From CAYZXL01 sp964482435 (lineage in GTDB: Bacteria > Auribacterota > JABMQX01): 36,386 nt of DNA. This document shows, in pieces, positions 9,401 to 16,983 of this stretch (position 1 is its first letter; every line of letters starts with the position of its first letter). Made by a program: the position numbers and the translations under genes. The stretch lies in NCBI GenBank assembly GCA_964482435.1, contig CAYZXL010000051.1, positions 1 to 36,386 on the forward strand. The letters are read 5' to 3'. The notes under the pieces were generated by a model. That model worked only from the letters and a program-made list of their open reading frames with translations. It searched no databases and was not told where the DNA came from.

Positions 9401-9848
9401 ATGGCTTTTCGACCCCGGTTGGCAGGCCGCAATGGAGAGCGCGGGGTCTCTGGCCATGGTTCATTTGAAGGCACTGTTCATGTCCCGTGCATGGTATGAC
9501 CTCGTTCCTGACCAGGACCACACTGTAGTGATAGAAGGCTATGGTGACATTAACAGTCACGATTACGCGGCTGCGGCACGGACGACCGACGGCAGTACGG
9601 TGATCGCCTACATCCCGACGAGTCGAAGGATAACTGTGAACATGTCCAGAGTGACAGGCACTCGGGCCAAAGCCTGGTGGTTTGACCCGCGCACGGGAAA
9701 GGCTGAATCGCTCGGCGAGTTTCCCACCAGCGGGTCCAGAGAGTTCACTCCCCCCGGCGACGGCGATTGGGCGTTGGTGCTGGATGACGCATCAAAGAAT
9801 CCGGCTGCCCCCGGAACAATTATTGCCGCGCCGGCCTTTATGCGATGA
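6477..9848 (+). CDS. Secreted dual glycoside hydrolase: GH39/GH5-like plus GH140 (DUF4038)-like
   Basis: Exported polysaccharide-degrading enzyme of 1123 residues. A signal peptide (about 1-29, core TGLLLVLLWASSGF) is followed by a beta-sandwich, perhaps carbohydrate-binding (30-185), and a second sandwich (190-290). A clan-A TIM barrel (about 303-606) follows, with acid/base E415 in WEIWNEPN and nucleophile E513 in WLTEMGW, the GH39/GH5 pattern. A small beta domain leads into a second barrel (about 705-1013) of the DUF4038/GH140 type, opening with PLKLAANKRYLADQNDVPF. D862 in WLNGGD and E939 in FLIESHYE correspond to the family's catalytic Asp/Glu. The end (1014-1110) resembles the beta-sandwich that normally follows DUF4038 (collagen-binding-2 type). 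GH140 founders are apiosidases acting on rhamnogalacturonan II, so plant pectin is a possible substrate; the exact specificity of either barrel is not known. Confidence 0.88.
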   Translation: MTLLGRSKAPLGLRTGLLLVLLWASSGFCEEQVFRTSYVAYRFEAGEGWRTRSSGESGATQWDGKMWTLDFSRGAEWLSITPPDRSLLGRVEKIRLCARGTAKGHPVQLFLRTHFMTFHKDVGEFSGSGEQEIVAEGPPGPGWQWFGGENDGKIHGPLRLTEIRLEANKVSDTCALEMLSATIEASCPAEKRCVMTADARTVDGQICFHCEVRALSDVALEGKLNWRVTDWDGNELEQGQREVNVPPGGEKLVAQIPAPKIPPDVKFLEAEFKLDIPGQEVSPAQACWLAPHEPRGDTTLRPESPFGMGVYLCRYQGAEMERVANLARDAGVKWSREDFTWARIERQKGQFHWDYYDELLACAKRNGITVYAIVAYWPPWTKAYTDKGVEDYVAFLRELVKRYKDEIRQWEIWNEPNIFFWQGPEELYATLLTKSYAAVKEVDPTAEVLGLSTAGIDYGFIERMLAKQTPFDILTIHPYRRTLDDQSFVNDLKKVSDLVKLPDGRRRPVWLTEMGWATHTPHNAIGQDFQPNTLRAQAQLIARTYLCSIVSGVEPRTFWYDFRNDGEDPLYFEHNMGTVYRDLRPKPAYHAYATLTRLLEGKKFDGALDVPQGNFAYRFVPAQKGRGCVIALWNPRSDTEVSLEVKAQKVTLVNTIGETREKETAPSPNSRENRIVRVSLKKGSPAYLVTSEEPSRGAEPATPAYPLKLAANKRYLADQNDVPFLIHGDSPWSLIVGLTKTEAEQYLEDRRQKGFNTLMVNLIEHKYKGPKNRDGEEPFTTPGDFSTPNEKYFAHADWVIGKAAEKGIQILLTPCYLGYAGSDEGWYQEVLANGPTKCRNYARYLGGRYRKFDNIIWLNGGDRSPEGVVEHVREIALGIREMDKRHLHTAHWSPEHEALDFYASEGWLDFNSLYTYKLVAARSLKEYDRTPAVPFFLIESHYENEHDSTTQWIRRQAYSSILCGAMGQLMGNRPIWLFDPGWQAAMESAGSLAMVHLKALFMSRAWYDLVPDQDHTVVIEGYGDINSHDYAAAARTTDGSTVIAYIPTSRRITVNMSRVTGTRAKAWWFDPRTGKAESLGEFPTSGSREFTPPGDGDWALVLDDASKNPAAPGTIIAAPAFMR

Positions 9849-9947
9849 CGCTCGGAGCACGAACGGGGTCTCATTTTATTCCCTGGTCTCTATCCGGACA
9901 AGCCATGCACGCGTAAATGAGCGATTCGTCAAGACGGTAGATTCACG

Positions 9948-9976
9948 TGGACGACTGCAATGAAGTGGTGTATAAG
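9948..9976 (+). promoter_or_regulatory. Possible promoter upstream of the LamG protein gene
   Basis: TGGACG (9948-9953), a 17-bp spacer and TATAAG (9971-9976) form a plausible but imperfect sigma70-type promoter. It would give a leader of about 155 nt before ATG 10138. The -35 box matches only four of six consensus positions. Confidence 0.25.
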
Positions 9977-10137
9977 GGGTTTCGGTTGGAGACTGACTGT
10001 CAGGACCGCGAGCGCCGTTGGTCGCGGCACTGGGAGGTTTGGAAACCGCCGGCGCGGACGGCCTGCCAACTCGAGCAAGTAGTCTAACCAACACGTCCTT
10101 ATTCTAAATCGCACGTGAAAAGTGGAGGGCCCTGAAA

Positions 10138-13100
10138 ATGAAGAGAACGACTGTCAAGTACGTCTCCTTCTTTGCACTCATAGCTCTCGGAATGGCTGCG
10201 TCCGTCGCCAACGCGGACGTCAAAACTGGCTTAGTAGCTTACTATGCCTGCGAAGAGGGTGCGGGCAACGTAGCCCATAACGGGGCGAAAGACACCATTG
10301 CACAAGATGGACAAATCCAGGGCACGGAGGGAGTGACCTACGAATGGGTGGAGGGACGATTAGGTAATTTCGGGATACTTTTTCATGGGCAGGACGGGAC
10401 TGTCGTTGATTGTGGGACATGGAATCCTTCGGCGGAAACGGGCCAACTCACGGCAGCCGCCTGGATCAAATGGGCAGGCCTCAATGCTAAGTACCAGGGA
10501 GTAGTATCTAAGAGGGACGGCTGGACGGCAACCGATACGTGCTGGCATATCGAGCTCAATACCGACACGGGCAATATCGCGTTTGGCCGGTGGGAAAGCT
10601 ATCCTGGCTTTGGCACGAACATTCCGCCGGAAGGAGAATGGCAGCACGTGGCAGTCACGTTCGACGGGACGACCACCACGATGTACATTGACGGCGTTTC
10701 CGTAGGCACCAGCACTGTGTTTTCATTCGGCCCAAAAACCGACGCTCACGTCGTCTTTGGCGCGGTGGAAGGCGCCGGGTGGAACCCCTTCAACGGCGTC
10801 ATTGACGAGGTGCGCATCTACAGCCGGGGCCTCACCGCAGACGACATTCTGGAGCTGCTTGAGTACGTGGGCGGGGCCGACGCGGGCGATGACTTCGCAG
10901 TCTATGGCGGCGATAAGGCCACCTTGAGCGGCGCCGGACCGTCCGATTGGCAGACTGCGGTCTGGGCACAGGTTGGCGGACAACCCGCCGTTACCCTTCA
11001 GCCAACGGGGCCGATGGAAGCGCAGTTCGATGCTCCTCAACTTCAGATCGGCACGCTGCTCACCTTCCTTTTGACGGTGAATTCCCAAAGCACAGGTCAG
11101 ACCTTCGATGAAGTCAACGTCATTGTCCGAGCAATCAATGTTCCTAAGGTAGCCCCCTCCAATTTGCGGGTTTATCCGATTGACCAGGGGGCACTCCTGG
11201 GGTTCCGCCTGCTGTGGGACCCATTGATTGACGCCGAGAAGTACCAGGGGGCGTTGAAGCTCGGGGGTGTGTATTTCTGGCTGTATAACACGACGAACGC
11301 TTACTTGGACTTCACCGGCGGGGCCGAAGGTGTAGAGCAGACCGTTGCCGTCCGCGGGGAGAACAAGTTCAGCGTCCTGGGCAGCCCCGATCCTTCCAAG
11401 CACGGGTTGCAGTCTGAGGACGTGACCTACAAGGTCATGCGAAACCTGGCTGCTCCGGCTCCGGGAGGGGCATATCCGCCCCTTGCTCCGGTCCAGGGGA
11501 AAACGTACGCGATTTCTCACTACGCCATTGCCAGATTGAACGACGGAATTCTCGACGTCAACAACGATAGCTGGGACGGGCTGGCGAAGCTGGAGGACTT
11601 CTGGGGTTACCTGTGGGATCAGCCGCGGTACTTTGACAGGCTGGTTTACTATGGGGGCACCGTCTTCGGCAACGGCGGCTGGTTCACGAGCTTGAAAGTC
11701 CAATACACGAAGGATGGCGGGACGACATGGATTGACATCCCCGGAGTCGCAACCGTCCCGCCATATGATTTCAGCGACAGCGGCGTCGGTAGGAAGAACT
11801 TCACGAGATACGACATTCTCATCCCAACGGTCAAAGGGAACGGAATAAGGATTTACGGAAGACCAGGCGGCACAAGCCAATTTACCTCCATCGCAGAACT
11901 GGAGGTCTATGGTGACGAGACTCGTCCTGGCGGACTCCTTGTTCAGGGAGTGGATGCCACTTATCCGGAAGGGGGCACTGCTACTCTCGACGGTAGCGCA
12001 ACGTTCTCAACGAGAGGACCTATCACGAGCTGGAAGTGGGAGAAGGTGAGCGGTCCGGACGTTGTGATCAACAACTCGACGAGCGCCAAGGCGACCTTCA
12101 CTGCTCCGATTGTTACCTCGGACACTGTCATGGTGTTTAAGCTGACTGCCGGGGATGGGACCGAGACCCTGAGCGACTCGGATGTTCGGATAACCATAAA
12201 GAACCTTGTTACGACTGCGGTTGCGGGACCTGACCAGCGGGCGTTGGAGGGGACTCAGGTAACTCTGGACGCTTCTGGCTCGACGAGCACCAGCGGTGCT
12301 TTGAGCTACCTCTGGACTCAGACTGCCGGGACATTAGCGGGAGTTACCGGAAGCACCGGCAAGACGCCAAGCTTTACTGCTCCGGTTATCTGGGGCTTCA
12401 CGGAAGACTTGAAGTTCAGGCTCGACGTGAACGACGGGTCTGGCGGGACGAGCAGCGAGGAGGTGGTTGTAACGGTTTACAACTTTGCGGGTTTGGTTGC
12501 GCCGCTCGGTCCAGGATACATCAAGGACCTCCTCCACATGGGAGAGACCAACGTTGACAGGGTGACCGCCCCCCTGGCCATTGCCACCGACTGCTTGAAG
12601 ACGTTTGGCGGGGAGGCTAAGGTGAATCCTCGTCCGGACGAGGAGTACAATTTCACCGGGACGGATGTTACGGTTACTACCAACCCTGCGGTCTGGACTC
12701 CTCTTCACGACACCACCGGCTGGTTCGGCGACGAGGGGCTGGACAACTTCATGCAGTATTACCACGTGTACATCATCTCGCCGGAGGCGCGGGATGTTCT
12801 CTGGCATTTCCGGCACGATGACGAGATAAGGGTCTGGAACAACGGTGTTCTTGCCGTCGCCAGGGACAGCTGGGACGGCGACCCGGGCGACGTGGCTATT
12901 GAGCGTTACTTCTACGGTCAACCTGCCCTGGGGAAGGGGTTGAACAAGGGCATCAACTCCTTGACTTTCAAGTTCCACGATGGAACCGAAGGCAACTATC
13001 TTGCCGTCGGGCTAACCGATTTTGCGGGCAACGAGTTCACCGACCTTCAGTACTCCTTCGGCCTGCCTATGGGCATAGCGGACGCCTATGCGGCGAGGAA

Positions 13101-15051
13101 CCTCCCCGACTGGTACGAGCCGGACGGGACGGTTGACGTGAGCCTGTCGTTCAGAGTGGACCCGGCGAACACCCCCGGCAGCGTGAGCATCCGGGAGGAG
13201 ATTCCTCCTGGGATTCCGGTGGCTAACATCACTGCTCCCGGCGCCACTGTTACTCCAAGCGGGATAGTCTGGACCCTGACCGGGAATCAGGTGAAGACCG
13301 GCACGTTCACGTACTCTTTCACCGTTCCGCGGGAAATGACTCAGTCTCTTCATCTTGCGGGGACTGTTTCCTTCGGGACGACGAGCGTGGACATCATCGG
13401 CGAGGACGTGGTGTACGCGGTTCCCAGTGAGCCGCTGTACCTGATGGTTGAGATGCTCATGGGAGCTCACCTCAGTTGGGCACCGCCGGCGACGGAGGGT
13501 ACTGCGAGCTACAACGTCTTCAGAAGCGTCAACGGCGGCACTTGGGCACAGATAGGCTCGACTACCGCCACGTCGTTTGTTGACTCTGCGGTTACCGCTG
13601 GCAACAACTACAGCTACGCGGTATCTGCTATTGGCGTGCAGGGGAGCGAAGGGCCGCAGAGCTCACCTACTCCTCAGGCACAGCTTCCTTCTTCTGGCAC
13701 GTTCCAGACCAGGGAAGCGGAGGACTTCAACTACGATGGAGGGAAGTTCCCGTGGACGAGTGCGGTGACAGTCCCTGCCCTCGAGGCTCCTTCGGCCACT
13801 GAGATAGGAACTCCTCAGCAGTACGACTACTACCATCCCAGGACCGATGGGCCGGCGGGCCGCAGCTACCGTCCTCTGGACAACAGGAACGATCAGCCAG
13901 ACCCGGCCTATGCCGACAGCGGGACAGGAGTGGCGATAGACGTTCGTCCGGAAGACAACGATCCGACCGCGATTGTCACCAAGATCGGCTGGATAAACGC
14001 CGGGAGCTGGTATCGGTACGGGTTCAACGTCACGCAGGCTGGCTGGATAAAGCTGGTGTTCCGTGTTGCGTGCCCCGACGGAGGGACGATTGCCGCGTAC
14101 TGGGATGAGACCCTTGTCGGGACAGCCAGCTACGTGAGCGGCAGCTACGATACTTATACCTGGGCTGCCATCGAGCAGTTTGAGGAGTTAACGACCGGGG
14201 TGCATCACCTGAGGGTTGCGTTGCTTTCCGGCGAGTTGGACTTCGACAAGATAGCGATAGGGTTCAACTGGGTTGCTCCGAAGAGGGAGACTATCTGGTC
14301 GGACAACTTCGACACCTACAGCACGGATGCCGACGTGAAGGCAGGTGGTTGGACAATCGAGAACGGCTCCGGCTATCCGGACGCAGCATGGCGGCTGTGG
14401 GACACGGAAGGGCCTATGCTGAACAACCAGGACCCGAACCTGGCCGGGATGTACGACAAGTACATGATCAGCGACAGCGACCTTGCTCCGGACGCTACGC
14501 TGGACGAGAGGTTTGTCAGCAAGGAGGTTGACTGCATCAACCACATGAAGGTTCGGCTGAACTTCAGCAAGAACTATAACAGGTACGAGGACCCGGACCA
14601 TCTCCAGGTTGCGGAGGTTGACATCCGGGTATTCGACAACGGAGTCTGGGGGAACTGGGTGAACCTGGGTCATTGGGACAGGGACACTGGCAGCAGTAGC
14701 ACTCCCGAGCAGATGGACATTGCTTCGCTTGCTGACAAGAAGAAGATACAGGTGAGGTGGCACTTCTTTGGGGCAAAGTGGGACTACTGGTTTGCCATTG
14801 ACCAGGTGAGGGTTTCCGGAGAGCCACCACCGGCAGAGAAGCCCAAGATAGGCACCATTGGCAAAACTGGCAACACGATGACGCTTGGCTGGAAGGCGTT
14901 CGGCGCCGGGCAGTACACCGTGCAGCAGAGCGATGACCTGGTGGCTGGGACATGGACCAATGCCCCCGGCACCTGGCCGAGTGCCGCCCCGAGCTGGAGC
15001 ACGGAAATTCCGGCCGTCAAGAAGCGGTATTATCGCGTTGTCGGGCAGTAG
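10138..15051 (+). CDS. Secreted multidomain LamG/PKD/PA14/CBM6-like protein
   Basis: Exported protein of 1637 residues with no catalytic domain that I recognise. Order seen: signal peptide 1-26 (ends ANA), LamG/concanavalin-like domain 30-242 (EWQHVAVTFDGTT, YIDGV, IDEVRIYSRGL), PKD-like 243-333, FN3-like 336-435, discoidin-like 455-595, two PKD/K319L-like repeats 600-690 and 691-782 (AGPDQRALEGTQVTLDASGS), a PA14-like region 790-965 (WHFRHDDEIRVWNNGV), a beta domain 985-1095, FN3 1096-1185, CBM6-like 1190-1377 (REAEDFNYDGGKF, GWINAGSWYRY), a MAM-like jelly roll 1384-1562, and the C-terminal domain 1567-1637 ending RYYRVVGQ. GGAGG lies 9 nt before the ATG. The binding modules and the preceding glycosidase gene suggest polysaccharide capture or a surface scaffold; this is inference. 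Boundaries are approximate. Confidence 0.88.
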   Translation: MKRTTVKYVSFFALIALGMAASVANADVKTGLVAYYACEEGAGNVAHNGAKDTIAQDGQIQGTEGVTYEWVEGRLGNFGILFHGQDGTVVDCGTWNPSAETGQLTAAAWIKWAGLNAKYQGVVSKRDGWTATDTCWHIELNTDTGNIAFGRWESYPGFGTNIPPEGEWQHVAVTFDGTTTTMYIDGVSVGTSTVFSFGPKTDAHVVFGAVEGAGWNPFNGVIDEVRIYSRGLTADDILELLEYVGGADAGDDFAVYGGDKATLSGAGPSDWQTAVWAQVGGQPAVTLQPTGPMEAQFDAPQLQIGTLLTFLLTVNSQSTGQTFDEVNVIVRAINVPKVAPSNLRVYPIDQGALLGFRLLWDPLIDAEKYQGALKLGGVYFWLYNTTNAYLDFTGGAEGVEQTVAVRGENKFSVLGSPDPSKHGLQSEDVTYKVMRNLAAPAPGGAYPPLAPVQGKTYAISHYAIARLNDGILDVNNDSWDGLAKLEDFWGYLWDQPRYFDRLVYYGGTVFGNGGWFTSLKVQYTKDGGTTWIDIPGVATVPPYDFSDSGVGRKNFTRYDILIPTVKGNGIRIYGRPGGTSQFTSIAELEVYGDETRPGGLLVQGVDATYPEGGTATLDGSATFSTRGPITSWKWEKVSGPDVVINNSTSAKATFTAPIVTSDTVMVFKLTAGDGTETLSDSDVRITIKNLVTTAVAGPDQRALEGTQVTLDASGSTSTSGALSYLWTQTAGTLAGVTGSTGKTPSFTAPVIWGFTEDLKFRLDVNDGSGGTSSEEVVVTVYNFAGLVAPLGPGYIKDLLHMGETNVDRVTAPLAIATDCLKTFGGEAKVNPRPDEEYNFTGTDVTVTTNPAVWTPLHDTTGWFGDEGLDNFMQYYHVYIISPEARDVLWHFRHDDEIRVWNNGVLAVARDSWDGDPGDVAIERYFYGQPALGKGLNKGINSLTFKFHDGTEGNYLAVGLTDFAGNEFTDLQYSFGLPMGIADAYAARNLPDWYEPDGTVDVSLSFRVDPANTPGSVSIREEIPPGIPVANITAPGATVTPSGIVWTLTGNQVKTGTFTYSFTVPREMTQSLHLAGTVSFGTTSVDIIGEDVVYAVPSEPLYLMVEMLMGAHLSWAPPATEGTASYNVFRSVNGGTWAQIGSTTATSFVDSAVTAGNNYSYAVSAIGVQGSEGPQSSPTPQAQLPSSGTFQTREAEDFNYDGGKFPWTSAVTVPALEAPSATEIGTPQQYDYYHPRTDGPAGRSYRPLDNRNDQPDPAYADSGTGVAIDVRPEDNDPTAIVTKIGWINAGSWYRYGFNVTQAGWIKLVFRVACPDGGTIAAYWDETLVGTASYVSGSYDTYTWAAIEQFEELTTGVHHLRVALLSGELDFDKIAIGFNWVAPKRETIWSDNFDTYSTDADVKAGGWTIENGSGYPDAAWRLWDTEGPMLNNQDPNLAGMYDKYMISDSDLAPDATLDERFVSKEVDCINHMKVRLNFSKNYNRYEDPDHLQVAEVDIRVFDNGVWGNWVNLGHWDRDTGSSSTPEQMDIASLADKKKIQVRWHFFGAKWDYWFAIDQVRVSGEPPPAEKPKIGTIGKTGNTMTLGWKAFGAGQYTVQQSDDLVAGTWTNAPGTWPSAAPSWSTEIPAVKKRYYRVVGQ

Positions 15052-15276
15052 TCCTTGACGCCCATTGGCTAAGTGCTCGAATCTGCGAGTGGTGTGACGT
15101 TTCGCCCATTGGCAGGTTGACAGGAGTTCCATAATTTCTGGGACCCCCGCAGGAGCCATTTTCCGTTCTCGGGCGCTCGGGGTGAATCGCGCGCCCGAAT
15201 CGTCCCCCGACCCTGTCATCCGCCAGACAAAATGCCGCCGCTGACGCAAAACGCAGCCGCCTTTCACAATCACGGT

Positions 15277-16596
15277 ATGTCAGAAACCTCGATAGGGCGA
15301 GCAGCCATCGTTCTTGCTCTTGGAATGCTCCATGCACTCCACGCTGTTGAACCTTCTTGCGAATCGCGTCTCCATGGCGAGGCATCCGCTTCCAGTGTAG
15401 CGGCTGGGTCAGCGGCGAATGGAGCAGTTGATGGCAACCGATTCTCTCTGTCGCCGGGCTCATTCTGGAAGGGAGCCAGCGACGCGAAGTCCTGGTCATG
15501 GCAGGTCCGATTTCCCAAACCACTCCTGATTGGGTCCATTCTGCAAATCAACGGGGATCACCCGAGCATCCTCTCGAACGCCCCGCGCGATTATGTATGG
15601 CAGGTGAGTCAGGATGGCCAGTCCTGGCAGGATATCAAGGAGACCGAACTCCGGGCCGAAAAGCGTCTTTTTCGCCTTCATCGGTTAGTGAAGCCAGTCC
15701 GGGCGAAGTACCTACAAATAATCATTCATCGGGCCTTCGGCGATGCGCCGACGCTGCGGGAAGTCGAGGTCTATGCCGAAGCGTCGGCGAAAGTTCTCTT
15801 TCCAGACTGGATTGTCGCGGTCAGCACGACAACGGAGAACTCCGCCTTGCCCGGCGAGGCCGAGGCCTTCGTCACTCTTGCCCGAGAATGCCCCGGTTGG
15901 GAAAAAGTCTTGGCCCAACAGGTCTGGATGGGAGACTTCGACGGGAGCTTTGTCTCCGCCGAACCGGGTCCTCTGTGCGCCTTCCTGAGCGGGAATTTCC
16001 TGGAATGGTGCCAGCAGGACCGGGAGCTCTGGCGAGGTGTGCAGGAAGTCCTTAACGGTCGCAACCTGCCGATGTGGGCTTCGTGCGGAGGCGCACAGGC
16101 TCTTGCCATCATTCAAGAGACGGGCGTGGACAAGCCGTGGGACTGCCCGCGATGCCGCGACCCGCAGAACCCCAAATTGCCGGTTTATTCGCACATTGGC
16201 CACACCGGCCCCGCGAAATGCGGCGACTACAGCAAAAGCATCGGGGAGCGAGGCAAGTTCCAGATGCGCCTCGTTGCTCGCGATCCCGCTTTCGAGGGGC
16301 TTCCACCGGTATTTGACGTCATGGAGAGCCACATCGGCCAGATTGCTTACGTGCCGAAAGGCTGGGTTCGTGTGGTGACGAAAGGCCCTGGGGCACTCAC
16401 AGAGAACCAGTGCCTTCGTGTCGAAAACCGATATATCTACGCCGCCCAGTTTCATATAGAGATGGCCGGGACTCCGGAAAGCTCGCGCACCGTCATGAGC
16501 AACTTCCTGTCGCTTGCCAAAAACTGGGGAGGATATAATCCCAGCGGAAAAGCAGTCAGCAAGCCTGAGCCAGCGCAGCCAGAACCCGGGGGCTGA
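15277..16596 (+). CDS. Secreted discoidin domain fused to class I glutamine-amidotransferase-like domain
   Basis: Protein of 439 residues. ATG 15277 is chosen over in-frame ATG 15232 because a signal peptide starts here (MSETSIGRAAIVLALG, cleavage near LHA); neither start has a good ribosome-binding site. Residues about 30-168 form an F5/8 type C (discoidin) sandwich with SILQINGD and YVWQVSQDGQSWQDI. Residues about 175-420 resemble a GATase1 domain: nucleophile-elbow C270 in WASCGGAQ, H393 and E395 in AAQFHIE, so the Cys-His-Glu triad is present. A CPRC motif and a further Cys lie in the insert before PVYSHIGHTG, perhaps a metal site or disulfides. Such domains normally act in the cytosol with a synthase; export and fusion to a carbohydrate-binding domain suggest a different hydrolase or a binding role. 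The proline-rich tail ends PEPGG. Confidence 0.8.
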   Translation: MSETSIGRAAIVLALGMLHALHAVEPSCESRLHGEASASSVAAGSAANGAVDGNRFSLSPGSFWKGASDAKSWSWQVRFPKPLLIGSILQINGDHPSILSNAPRDYVWQVSQDGQSWQDIKETELRAEKRLFRLHRLVKPVRAKYLQIIIHRAFGDAPTLREVEVYAEASAKVLFPDWIVAVSTTTENSALPGEAEAFVTLARECPGWEKVLAQQVWMGDFDGSFVSAEPGPLCAFLSGNFLEWCQQDRELWRGVQEVLNGRNLPMWASCGGAQALAIIQETGVDKPWDCPRCRDPQNPKLPVYSHIGHTGPAKCGDYSKSIGERGKFQMRLVARDPAFEGLPPVFDVMESHIGQIAYVPKGWVRVVTKGPGALTENQCLRVENRYIYAAQFHIEMAGTPESSRTVMSNFLSLAKNWGGYNPSGKAVSKPEPAQPEPGG

Positions 16597-16983
16597 GTTT
16601 AGTGCACGTTTTCACAAGCACGATGGCGCATTGGGAGCCAAGCAGTTGCCCTTGAGACCATCAACCCGCCTCGTCGGCAAAAGATGGCTGAGGGTCGGAC
16701 AGAAAAGGAGCCTGGCGTCTTGGCCAGAAAAGACAGAACGGTCAGAAACTCCGCCGAAGGCGGGGTCGCAAAGGCGCCAGGACGCAGGAGCTGCGGCAAG
16801 GTCCAGGGCTCTCGGCAAGGCGCCCCGCCCGCGGAACGCAGGGTAGGCGTCGCTGGCGGGGAATCGAGGCGCGCAATTCCACCAACAACTCAGCGATTGC
16901 ACCTCACCCGGCAAATGACTTGACTCGCCCGCCGAAGGAAAATATATTGACGGCGAATTTTCTCCGAAGAGAAGGCGGTTCTT
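16597..16983. other. 387-bp intergenic region upstream of leuC
   Basis: No gene seen. A stable inverted repeat CTCCGCC-GAA-GGCGGGG (16749-16765, one G-T pair) could end the upstream transcript, but no T-run follows. The last 65 bp hold the leuC promoter. No T-box, leader peptide with leucine codons or attenuator was found between that promoter and leuC, where only about 30 nt are available. Confidence 0.5.
16920..16948 (+). promoter_or_regulatory. Near-consensus sigma70 promoter of the leu operon
   Basis: TTGACT (16920-16925) and TATATT (16943-16948) are separated by exactly 17 bp, each matching five of six consensus positions. The transcript should start near 16955, about 30 nt before the leuC ATG. 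This is the best promoter in the window after the one before rtcB. Confidence 0.7.

Noticed and set aside
10723..11880. A 385-codon minus-strand ORF opposite the LamG gene, and similar long antisense ORFs at 110-1006 and 14188-15273
   Set aside because: Each is fully covered by a well-supported gene on the plus strand and has no recognisable domain.
15059..15113. Direct repeat CGCCCATTGGC at 15059-15069 and 15103-15113
   Set aside because: An 11-bp repeat at this distance is expected by chance about once in a sequence of this size, and no other structure supports it.
16749..16765. Stable CTCCGCC/GGCGGGG hairpin considered as terminator or leu-operon attenuator
   Set aside because: No T-run follows, and it lies upstream of the leuC promoter, so it cannot attenuate leuC transcripts from that promoter.
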